This document shows, in pieces, positions 1 to 5,311 of a stretch of 5,311 bases of DNA (positions are counted from its first letter, which is position 1; the number at the start of each line of letters is the position of its first letter). The position numbers and the translations under genes are program-made. Below the pieces are notes generated by a model. That model was given only the letters and a program-made list of their open reading frames with translations, made no database searches and was not told the origin of the DNA. Where the stretch lies: NCBI GenBank assembly GCA_947165335.1, contig CAMVAB010000056.1, positions 1 to 5,311 on the forward strand, in the 5' to 3' direction. This DNA comes from an uncultured Pseudomonadota bacterium (lineage in GTDB: Bacteria > Pseudomonadota > Alphaproteobacteria > Rs-D84).

Positions 1-95
1 ACAACCAACATACGCGAAGCATCACGATCATGCAACGGATGTGACGCAATTAATTCAGGTGGTAATTCAAAATCAAAATCAGAGGTGTGATACAT
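1..95 (-). CDS. queA: QueA, S-adenosylmethionine:tRNA ribosyltransferase-isomerase, N-terminal fragment cut by the window edge
   Basis: The leftward frame from the ATG at 95-93 stays open to the window edge, giving 31 codons. The product starts MYHTSDFDFELPPELIASHP and continues with HDRDASRMLVV. This matches the QueA N-terminus, where E. coli has DFSFELPESLIAHYP followed by an R-x2-CRLL stretch, and alphaproteobacterial forms have F-D-LPPELIA-RP. QueA transfers the ribosyl part of S-adenosylmethionine to 7-aminomethyl-7-deazaguanine in tRNA, forming epoxyqueuosine in the queuosine pathway; it is cytoplasmic. The start lies one base after the TAA of the upstream unknown gene, and no good Shine-Dalgarno is visible, so translation may be coupled to that gene. 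The rest, normally about 310 further residues, lies beyond the left edge. The assignment rests on a short but characteristic stretch. Confidence 0.85.
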   Translation of the reverse strand, partial: MYHTSDFDFELPPELIASHPLHDRDASRMLV

Positions 96-96
96 T

Positions 97-675
97 TTAT
101 CTTTGTTTTATCTTTAATAATTTTTGTATGCGGCGATTGTTTTTTTGTTCCATGTATTTACTAACCCGCTGCATGCGAACCCTGGCAGGACCAGACAACC
201 CACAAATAGGAGTAAGCATATTGTAAGGGCCCGTAGGATAATATCCATAAACATGTAATTCTTGCTGTAAATCTTTGTACCATTTTGGAATCAAATCGAC
301 AGCTTTTTTACCTGAAAGAGAGATAATAGAGCTTTTTGAAAACGCATGATTTTTATTCCATCCAGAATTTGCAGGTATATAATAAGTTCTGTTTCCTCTA
401 TGTTGTGCAGCAGTTATATCAAAACAAATTGTACCATGCATTGCTGCGTCCACATTTTGATATACAAAAACATTCGTTCCACATTCTTGCAAATCGATAG
501 GAACATATCCAATACCACTAACATAAGTTTTTTTGTCTGCGTTTTTTACAATACAATTGCAATCTATTATATATTCCACATTATATTTGCCGTTGTTTGC
601 GATTACATACAGCAAATTATCTCGCTTGCTTTTAACATGTCCAGAAATTATTTTTTTTGTTGTATTTGCTACCAT
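97..675 (-). CDS. Unrecognised 192-residue protein between era and queA
   Basis: I do not recognise this protein. It has no signal peptide or membrane segment and looks soluble. Residues 1-60 look like alternating short beta strands (VIANNGKYNVEYIIDCNCIV). The middle is rich in Gly, Asn, Tyr and Ser. The last 25 residues are strongly basic (R-KYMEQKNNRRIQKLLKIKQ), which would suit contact with nucleic acid. Five cysteines (38, 40, 65, 84, 158 approximately) do not form an obvious zinc motif. It starts at an ATG 11 nt after the era stop, with a weak AAGAG six bases upstream, and its TAA lies one base before the queA ATG. It is therefore almost certainly co-transcribed with both. Its neighbours act on 30S assembly and tRNA modification, so an RNA-linked role is possible, but that is inference from position and the basic tail only. 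Its coding status is well supported by length, spacing and operon fit. Confidence 0.8.
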   Translation of the reverse strand: MVANTTKKIISGHVKSKRDNLLYVIANNGKYNVEYIIDCNCIVKNADKKTYVSGIGYVPIDLQECGTNVFVYQNVDAAMHGTICFDITAAQHRGNRTYYIPANSGWNKNHAFSKSSIISLSGKKAVDLIPKWYKDLQQELHVYGYYPTGPYNMLTPICGLSGPARVRMQRVSKYMEQKNNRRIQKLLKIKQR

Positions 676-686
676 TGTGTGCTCTT

Positions 687-1577
687 TTATTTAAACTCTA
701 ATCCTTGGTCAGTGTAATTTTCTGCCACTTCTTCCCAGTTTTCTTCGACCCTTACAAATAAATGCAATCTGGCGTTTACACCCCATTGGTCTTGGATATC
801 GTGACGGGCCGCCGTTCCAATGCGTTTTAATTGTTCACCACCACGACCAACAACAATCTTTTTGTGGGCGTCGTTCTGAACAACAATTTTTTGATATATT
901 TCCAAAACGCCCTCATCATCTGTTTCTACTTTTTCAGTGACAACATTGATATGATATGGCAATTCTTGGTGAATATATTTATAAATCTTTTCACGTGTCA
1001 ATTCTGCCAAATATAGCATATCAGGCACATCAACCGCATCTTTATCTTCAAACAAATATGGCGATTGTGGCATAACAGCGGACAGCGATTCTAACATTTG
1101 TTCAACACCGTCATTTTTAAGCGCAGATATCATAAATATTTCTTTGAATTCAGCCATTTGTGAAAGTTCTGCAACCATTGGCAACAAAACAGATTTAGCA
1201 ATTGCATCAACCTTGTTCAACGCTACAAATAAATTCTTGTGGTCTTTGATTTTTTCAATCAAATCACGAACAGTTTGGGTTATACCCTTTTGAGCATCTA
1301 TAACTAACAAAACTGCATCTGCATCATCCAGCGCAGACATCGCAGCACTAACCATAGCCCTGTCTAATCTGCGAGACGGCTTAAAAACGCCCGGTGTATC
1401 AACAAAAACCAGCTGTCTATCACCAACCATCTTGATTGCGCGCAGACGCGTGCGTGTCGTTTGAACTTTGTGTGAAACAATAGATACTTTGCGCCCCATA
1501 ATTTGGTTCATCAAAGTTGATTTACCGGCATTTGTCGGTCCAATAATTGCTATAAATCCTGAATATGTCTTTGTCAT
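687..1577 (-). CDS. era: GTPase Era, ribosome small-subunit assembly factor
   Basis: Era binds GTP and the 3' end of 16S rRNA and assists maturation of the 30S subunit, in the cytoplasm or on the inner face of the membrane. The 296-residue product has all the G motifs: G1 GPTNAGKS (13-20), the G2 threonines in QTTRTR (39-44), G3 DTPG (60-63), G4 NKVD (121-124) and G5 SALK (151-154). The C-terminal KH domain carries the GxxG loop as GRGG (244-247) in VVGRGGEQLKRIG, and the protein ends GLEFK as alphaproteobacterial Era proteins often do. I chose the ATG at 1577 because MTKTYSGFIAIIG aligns with the family N-terminus (E. coli MSIDKSYCGFIAIVG). An in-frame ATG at 1637 would add 20 residues not expected in the family. 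Neither start has a real Shine-Dalgarno. The usual partner rnc is not next to it; the unknown gene and queA follow instead. Confidence 0.97.
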   Translation of the reverse strand: MTKTYSGFIAIIGPTNAGKSTLMNQIMGRKVSIVSHKVQTTRTRLRAIKMVGDRQLVFVDTPGVFKPSRRLDRAMVSAAMSALDDADAVLLVIDAQKGITQTVRDLIEKIKDHKNLFVALNKVDAIAKSVLLPMVAELSQMAEFKEIFMISALKNDGVEQMLESLSAVMPQSPYLFEDKDAVDVPDMLYLAELTREKIYKYIHQELPYHINVVTEKVETDDEGVLEIYQKIVVQNDAHKKIVVGRGGEQLKRIGTAARHDIQDQWGVNARLHLFVRVEENWEEVAENYTDQGLEFK

Positions 1578-1584
1578 ACCCAGA

Positions 1585-1612
1585 AAGATAGCACAGGATT
1601 TTGAAAACTCAA
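1585..1612 (-). promoter_or_regulatory. Candidate era promoter, possibly giving a leaderless transcript
   Basis: On the minus strand TTGAGT (1612-1607) is followed after 16 bases by TATCTT (1590-1585); each matches the sigma70 consensus at four of six positions. Only seven bases separate the -10 from the era ATG at 1577, so a start at the usual distance would fall at or just before the initiation codon. That agrees with the absence of a Shine-Dalgarno before era. Promoters in AT-rich DNA arise easily by chance, so this is a moderate call. Confidence 0.35.
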
Positions 1613-1633
1613 CAAAAAAACCTTGCAAAATCA

Positions 1634-1645
1634 ACATTTAAATGT
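1634..1645. repeat. Perfect 12-bp palindrome, possible operator
   Basis: The bases acatttaaatgt read identically on both strands. The site lies between the divergent era and deaminase starts, overlapping the weak candidate -10 region of the rightward gene by one base. A dimeric regulator could bind such a site, but short palindromes made mostly of A and T are common by chance in DNA of this composition. Confidence 0.2.
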
Positions 1646-1689
1646 AAATATGACCGGTGAGAGAGGACAAGCAATTAAGGAAATGTAAA

Positions 1690-2457
1690 ATGCAATTAAC
1701 TGGTCCTGAAATTTTAAGACAAATGAGTCTTAACAACCCTCGCAACAAAGATGAAGAACACCCATACGGAAAACCAAATATCATAATTGACCCTTTCGAT
1801 GAAAGATGTTTGGGATCTAACAGTTATGATTTACATCTGTCGCCGAAAATGAAAGTGTATAAGAACACTGTTCCATATGGTATGGTGCCAGCAATAGTAT
1901 ATAAACCTGGCAGACAATATACTATGGAAGATTGGTTTTCATGGAAATGTCGCGATAGATATGATGATAGAAACGATACATATGCGAAATACCTGAAAGG
2001 CGACCAGGAATATGATTTTCGCAACCCTAAATTCTTAATTGACCCAACAAAAGCAAATGAAACTATTGAATTTGAAATACCTGAAACAGGGGTAATATTA
2101 AACCCTCAATTTGGTTATTTGGCATCTACTGTTGAATATACTGAAACATATAATTTGTTTCCTTATATTGATGGAAAGTCAAGTTTAGGTCGCAATTTCA
2201 TATTAAATCACCATACAGCAGGTCGTGGCGACGATGGTTTCCGCGGAACTTGGACACTTGAAATTCGTGTTTTGTTCCCGACAGTTGTTTATCCATATAT
2301 GCGAATTGGTCAGATATATTATGAAAAATTTGATGGGGAACAAAAACCATATCACAAAAACCCAAGCAGTCATTATGACAGACAAAGCGGTCCAACACCT
2401 GCCGCCCCTGTTCCTGTTGATTTGTTTATCAAAGACTTGGTTCAAAACAAAAGATAA
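1690..2457 (+). CDS. dcd: dCTP deaminase-family protein (dUTPase fold) with enlarged middle region
   Basis: This enzyme family deaminates dCTP to dUTP, and some members also hydrolyse dUTP to dUMP, feeding thymidylate synthesis. The 255-residue product shows the family landmarks: IIIDPFDE (31-38), GSNSYDLHL (42-50), GKSSLGR (162-168, the nucleotide-binding R/K-SS-x2-R loop), HHTAG (174-178), GDDGFRGTWTLEI (180-192) with the expected catalytic Glu191, and IGQIYY (206-211). Asp181 aligns with the aspartate linked to dUTPase activity in bifunctional archaeal enzymes. The overall pattern (IDPFDE, NSYDL, GQIYY-x2-DGE) resembles the Gram-positive and archaeal type more than E. coli Dcd. The protein exceeds the common 170-205 residues because residues about 60-125, rich in charged and aromatic residues, are longer than usual. 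The ATG at 1690 is preferred because AAGGA (1677-1681) sits eight bases upstream; the GTG at 1657 has no such site. Family is secure, but exact reaction and mono- or bifunctionality are not. Confidence 0.88.
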   Translation: MQLTGPEILRQMSLNNPRNKDEEHPYGKPNIIIDPFDERCLGSNSYDLHLSPKMKVYKNTVPYGMVPAIVYKPGRQYTMEDWFSWKCRDRYDDRNDTYAKYLKGDQEYDFRNPKFLIDPTKANETIEFEIPETGVILNPQFGYLASTVEYTETYNLFPYIDGKSSLGRNFILNHHTAGRGDDGFRGTWTLEIRVLFPTVVYPYMRIGQIYYEKFDGEQKPYHKNPSSHYDRQSGPTPAAPVPVDLFIKDLVQNKR

Positions 2458-2469
2458 AAAGGATTAAAA

Positions 2470-3072
2470 ATGGATAGTTGGGAACAACAATCAGAAAAAC
2501 AGATTCAACAAAAAGCGGTGCACAATAACCAAGATGTAAGCGTTGTGGAAGTAAAAAATGCCTTTACAGGTGAAACAATGTTTATACTTAAATCTAAATT
2601 AAACGAATTTAATCACAAAATTGAAAAAGACGGCACTATAGTTTTTTTACCTGGGAAAAGGCCTGATAATTCACACAACGAACGTGGTTGTTCGATATTT
2701 ATATTCTTGTTTATTACATCTTTGGCAATACTTGGTGGTTTTATTATCAAGAAAGAATTCAAAGCAAACAAACACCACATAAACACTATATCCGGCATAT
2801 ATCAAGACGATAAAAGAATCATTATTTCAGATGTTAACACAAAAGAAGAACGTTTAATTGAATATAGTGGTTACAAGAATAAATTTGCTAAACAAAACCA
2901 ATTACCAGATTTTGAAGAACAGGTAAATAAATCTAAGGTTGGTGACACCGTAATATTTGTTTCACCAGATTATGAAACCAGAAGAAAATTTGTTCTCGAT
3001 GAAAAAAACAGATTACATTTGAACAAAGATTCTATCATAATGCGCACAATGCAAAACATTAAACAAAAATAA
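2470..3072 (+). CDS. Unrecognised 200-residue single-pass membrane protein
   Basis: I do not recognise this protein. It has a polar, Gln-rich N-terminus (1-20), a small beta-rich segment (21-62, including VVEVKNAFTGETMFILKSKL), one clear hydrophobic membrane segment (about 73-93, CSIFIFLFITSLAILGGFII), then a Lys-rich domain of about 105 residues (KKEFKANKHH onward) that includes VGDTVIFVSPDY (157-168). The membrane segment lies too far from the start to be a signal peptide. Basic residues flank both sides, with more after it, so positive-inside topology slightly favours a cytoplasmic C-terminus, but this is uncertain. The gene starts 12 nt after the deaminase stop with a good AAGGA (2459-2463) six bases before its ATG, so the two form an operon. 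It ends within the shared terminator hairpin. The long intact frame, ribosome site and spacing make it a convincing gene without an assignable function. Confidence 0.85.
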   Translation: MDSWEQQSEKQIQQKAVHNNQDVSVVEVKNAFTGETMFILKSKLNEFNHKIEKDGTIVFLPGKRPDNSHNERGCSIFIFLFITSLAILGGFIIKKEFKANKHHINTISGIYQDDKRIIISDVNTKEERLIEYSGYKNKFAKQNQLPDFEEQVNKSKVGDTVIFVSPDYETRRKFVLDEKNRLHLNKDSIIMRTMQNIKQK

Positions 3073-3099
3073 AAACTGCCGTTTGGCAGTTTTTATTTT
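3066..3099. terminator. Bidirectional intrinsic terminator between the convergent membrane-protein gene and bamD
   Basis: A perfect 15-bp stem (3066-3080 with 3085-3099) encloses a GTTT loop. Its core ACTGCC/GGCAGT is flanked by A-runs on one side and T-runs on the other, so either strand yields a hairpin with a U-rich stretch. It ends transcription of the rightward pair (stop at 3070-3072) and of leftward bamD (stop at 3095-3093). Both stop codons lie inside the stem and pair with each other. Confidence 0.9.
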
Positions 3100-3812
3100 A
3101 ACTTTTTCGTCCATTCGTTGTCTGGGAAATTTTTCCGCAACATTTTTGCATACCCATCTGCCTGATCTGGTAAACCAATTGCAGTATAACATTCGGTTAA
3201 TCTGAACATTGCCTCTGGTGTCATAACTGTTTCTTGGGCAGTGGCGACAACAGATTGAAGACGCGTAATTGCCGACGGCCAATTTTTTTGGTTCATATCA
3301 TTACGCGCGGCATACATAACCTTGCCTGCTATGTAATTTTTCAAGATAAGTATTTTATTTTCGGCATTTTTCGCGTATTCAGATGACGGGAAACGGTCAA
3401 CCAATTGTTGGAATTGTTGCAAGGCGTATGCAGACATACCCGGATCGCGTCGAACATCACTGACCTGGCGATAATAGCACATGCCGCGCAAATACATCAT
3501 ATATGGAACATCCCTGTGTCCCGGATGAAAACGCATATATCGATCAATTGCCAATATAGCACCCGAAAAATCTTTATCCAAATATCTTGAATACGCCATC
3601 ATAACCAGCGCATCCGCAGCCCATGGACTGGCTGGATATTGCGCTTCGGCTGTTTGGAATAATTCAGCCGCTTCTTCGTAATTTTTATCATTAAATTCTT
3701 TGTATGCTTCTTGGTAAATTTCTTCGATTGGGCGTTCAGGTTTAATCTCTTCACCGCCACCACATGCTGCCAGCATCCCACAAAGACCAAATAATAAAAC
3801 TATTTTTTTCAT
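3093..3812 (-). CDS. bamD: BamD, outer-membrane protein assembly lipoprotein
   Basis: BamD is the essential lipoprotein partner of BamA in the complex that folds beta-barrel proteins into the outer membrane; it faces the periplasm. The 239-residue product begins with a lipoprotein signal (MKKIVLLFGLCGMLAAC) with lipobox LAAC and lipidated Cys17 followed by a GGG linker. The rest is tetratricopeptide-type helical repeat, as in BamD: IYQEAYKEFNDKNYEEAAELF (split around 32-52), YPASPWAADAL (59-69), Y-S-YLDKDFSGAILAIDRYMRFHPGH (74-99), the YYRQ-SDVRRDP stretch (113-124) and YA-AENKI (146-154). Length is typical. AAGGAA (minus strand, 3826-3821) sits eight bases before the ATG. It diverges from murJ over 72 nt and converges on the unknown membrane-protein gene. 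A possible leftward -10 (TATACT, 3842-3837) overlaps the murJ promoter. Confidence 0.95.
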   Translation of the reverse strand: MKKIVLLFGLCGMLAACGGGEEIKPERPIEEIYQEAYKEFNDKNYEEAAELFQTAEAQYPASPWAADALVMMAYSRYLDKDFSGAILAIDRYMRFHPGHRDVPYMMYLRGMCYYRQVSDVRRDPGMSAYALQQFQQLVDRFPSSEYAKNAENKILILKNYIAGKVMYAARNDMNQKNWPSAITRLQSVVATAQETVMTPEAMFRLTECYTAIGLPDQADGYAKMLRKNFPDNEWTKKLK

Positions 3813-3814
3813 AC

Positions 3815-3844
3815 TTGAATTTCCTTAACTATTCGCAGTATAAT
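3815..3844 (+). promoter_or_regulatory. murJ promoter, overlapping a possible divergent bamD -10
   Basis: TTGAAT (3815-3820) and a perfect TATAAT (3839-3844) are separated by 18 bases, a good sigma70-type promoter. Transcription would begin near 3851 and leave a leader of about 34 bases before murJ. The -35 lies next to the bamD start codon and the spacer includes the bamD ribosome site. On the other strand the same element reads TATACT (3842-3837), with only a poor -35 (TTTTAT-like, 17 bases upstream), so bamD may be transcribed from the same symmetric element. Confidence 0.6.
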
Positions 3845-3884
3845 GAAAGGCGTAAAAAAATAAAAGCAAAAAATAGGTTTAATT

Positions 3885-5311
3885 ATGAAATTAGGAAAAA
3901 ATATATTCGGTGTTGGTGCAATGACAGGCATAAGCCGTATTTTCGGTTTTATTCGCGATATGTTGATTGCGCGATTTATCGGCGCAGGACGTTTATCTGA
4001 TATCTTTTTTGCGGCATTCAAATTACCAAACCTGTTTCGTGATTTGTTGGGTGAAGGCGCCCTTTCCGCTATATTTATTCCAATGTATACAGATATGAAG
4101 AAAGACGAAGGTTTTGCTAAAAACGTATTTTCATGGTTAATGGTCATTTTATTAGGATTGACCATTGTATTTGAAATATTTATGCCTCTTGTTATTTGGG
4201 CATTGGCTCCTGGCTTCTCGGAAGACCCTGGCAAAATGCAATTAACTGTCACTATTGCCCGCATAATGTTCTTTTATGTTATTTTCATTTGTGGTGCAGC
4301 GTTTTTATCTGCCGTATTAAACGCACATTCAAGATTCTTGCTGGCCGCGTTTATGCCAGTTATGCTAAACATTATGTTGATTTGTGCACTGATTGCGTCC
4401 ATTTGGTATGGGAACCAATATATTATTTACGTAATGGCGGCAACCGTCGTGTTATCTGGAATATTCCAATTCTTTATCATGTGGCAACGCATACGCAGCA
4501 AACATTTCGGTCTGCGGTTAATAGTGCCACATTGGAACAGCCAAATAAAAAGTATGTTTAAACGCTTTGGGGTAAGTTTAGTTGGTTCTGGATTTTATCA
4601 AATCACAATCATAGTTGGAACATTAGTAGCGAGCTGGCAATCAGGCGCTGTATCATGGCTTTATTATTCAGATCGTATGGTTCAATTACCTTTTGCTATG
4701 ATTGGTCTGGCCGTTGGAACCGTTTTGATTTCTTCTATATCCAAAGCATTAACTGACGGCAACATGCGCAGCGTTCATTTGCAACAAAATTCATCCATGC
4801 GTCGTTCTATGATGTTAATTGTTCCGTGTATGGTTGGTTTGTTTGTATTAGCAGAGCCCATTATTCGCATATTATTTCAACATGGCGCATGGACACCCGA
4901 ATCAACACAGGCTGTTGCGCTGGCAATTCAAATACAATGTTTGGTATTGCCTGCAATGTTAATAAGTCAGATTTACAGTAAAACATTATATGCATCCCAG
5001 GATGTTGCAACTCCTGTTCGCACAAGTATGATTTCATTAGGTATTGCAACCGTAATTTATTTGGCGCTGTTCCCTGTGATTGGTTATTTATCGATTCCGG
5101 TTGGTGTTGTCATAAGTGGTTATGTTAAAAACTATCTTTTGGGACGCGTATGTCGCCAACGCGGATTAGTAAAAACAGACAGAAAGACTATATTTGCAAT
5201 TATATCTTTTTGTATAGTCGCTGTGGTTATGGGCGCCATATTATCAAGTGTTTATGTTGCTAATGTTTGGTGGCTGTGTATTGTTATTGCTATGTTTGGT
5301 GTTTTATATTT
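3885..5311 (+). CDS. murJ: MurJ (MviN), lipid II flippase, C-terminus beyond the window edge
   Basis: MurJ moves lipid II, the peptidoglycan precursor, across the inner membrane; it is an essential MOP-superfamily protein with 14 membrane helices. From the ATG at 3885 the frame is open to the window end, giving 475 codons of an expected 510 or so, so only the last part is missing. The start MKLGKNIFGVGAMTGISRI aligns without gaps with E. coli MurJ, placing the functionally important residues at the same numbers: Arg18, Arg24, Asp25, Asp39 and Arg52 (in KLPNLFRD). The helix 8 motif SWLYYSDR ends at Arg264, matching E. coli SWMYYADR and its Arg270. LFQHGAWT and the Y-SQDVATPVR stretch are also typical. 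A weak AGG (3875-3877) lies seven bases upstream. The promoter at 3815-3844 serves it. No frameshift or missing key residue is seen. Confidence 0.97.
   Translation, partial: MKLGKNIFGVGAMTGISRIFGFIRDMLIARFIGAGRLSDIFFAAFKLPNLFRDLLGEGALSAIFIPMYTDMKKDEGFAKNVFSWLMVILLGLTIVFEIFMPLVIWALAPGFSEDPGKMQLTVTIARIMFFYVIFICGAAFLSAVLNAHSRFLLAAFMPVMLNIMLICALIASIWYGNQYIIYVMAATVVLSGIFQFFIMWQRIRSKHFGLRLIVPHWNSQIKSMFKRFGVSLVGSGFYQITIIVGTLVASWQSGAVSWLYYSDRMVQLPFAMIGLAVGTVLISSISKALTDGNMRSVHLQQNSSMRRSMMLIVPCMVGLFVLAEPIIRILFQHGAWTPESTQAVALAIQIQCLVLPAMLISQIYSKTLYASQDVATPVRTSMISLGIATVIYLALFPVIGYLSIPVGVVISGYVKNYLLGRVCRQRGLVKTDRKTIFAIISFCIVAVVMGAILSSVYVANVWWLCIVIAMFGVLY

Larger units (their letters stand above)
1578..1689. 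other. Divergent intergenic region between era and the dCTP deaminase gene
   Basis: These 112 bases separate era (leftward) from the deaminase gene (rightward). They contain the candidate era promoter, a perfect 12-bp palindrome (acatttaaatgt, 1634-1645) and an AAGGA ribosome site at 1677-1681. For the rightward genes only a poor promoter can be drawn (TTGCAA at 1623-1628, 16 bases, TAAATA at 1645-1650, the latter matching three of six). A 12-codon open frame (ATG at 1650, TAA ending at 1688) ends two bases... immediately before the deaminase start at 1690; it looks incidental. No structured leader or attenuator is apparent. Confidence 0.5.

Noticed and set aside
346..717. 123-codon rightward frame opposite the unknown gene and the end of era
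   Set aside because: Its Cys/Ile/Phe-rich product is the complement of AT-rich coding DNA, and the opposite strand has the better-supported operon.
1578..1637. N-terminal extension of era from an ATG at 1637
   Set aside because: The 20 added residues have no counterpart in the Era family, no ribosome site precedes the ATG, and the start at 1577 aligns with known Era N-termini.
1657..1689. GTG start adding 11 residues to the deaminase
   Set aside because: The ATG at 1690 has AAGGA at the right distance and yields the expected N-terminus; in the longer version the ribosome site itself would be coding.
1690..3072. Deaminase plus membrane protein as an anti-phage defence system
   Set aside because: No nuclease, toxin, sensor or mobile-element context is visible and the neighbours are housekeeping genes. 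Kept only as a low-probability question in the findings.
3845..3884. A-rich murJ leader as a possible riboswitch or small RNA
   Set aside because: At about 34 bases and with no stable stem it is too short and unstructured.
3809..4264. 151-codon leftward open frame opposite the start of murJ
   Set aside because: It lies entirely over the secure murJ reading frame and its promoter, and its low-complexity Asn/Pro/Ile-rich product is what the antisense of a membrane protein gene gives.
4196..4561. 121-codon rightward open frame within murJ
   Set aside because: It is another frame of murJ, with no ribosome site or family resemblance.

Overview
The window is AT-rich, densely packed bacterial chromosome. 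All six protein genes that can be placed in families or assigned a cell compartment fit a Gram-negative, and most likely an alphaproteobacterial, lineage: a BamD-type outer-membrane lipoprotein, the lipid II flippase MurJ, the GTPase Era with a KH tail ending in GLEF, and a QueA N-terminus of the DFDFELPPELIA type. The low G+C and tight spacing suggest an AT-rich, perhaps host-associated or gut alphaproteobacterium. That placement is inferred from recalled family sequences, not from a search. There are no tRNA or rRNA genes, CRISPR arrays, transposases or phage genes.

The left third (1-1577) is a leftward operon read in the order era, an unknown 192-residue protein, then queA. The queA gene is cut by the left edge and only its first 31 codons are present. 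The intervals are 11 nt (era to unknown) and 1 nt (unknown to queA). Era acts in 30S subunit maturation and QueA in queuosine modification of tRNA, so the operon has a translation theme and the unknown protein may share it.

The middle (1690-3072) is a rightward pair: a dCTP deaminase-family enzyme with an enlarged middle region, and 12 nt later an unknown 200-residue protein with one membrane segment. It is divergent from era across a 112-nt intergenic region. A 15-bp hairpin (3066-3099) terminates it, and the facing bamD gene ends in the other arm of the same hairpin.

The right part (3093-5311) holds bamD, read leftward, and murJ, read rightward and cut by the right edge (475 codons present). 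They diverge from a 72-nt region with a TTGAAT-18-TATAAT promoter for murJ. The TATA element reads acceptably in both directions and may also serve bamD. Both genes build the cell envelope: BamD in outer-membrane protein assembly and MurJ in lipid II export for peptidoglycan.

Most of the window is housekeeping. The parts that are not routine are the two unrecognised proteins, the unusual deaminase, and the compact regulatory architecture: a hairpin containing both stop codons, a symmetric divergent promoter, and a possibly leaderless era transcript. I see no convincing evidence of a new multi-gene system.
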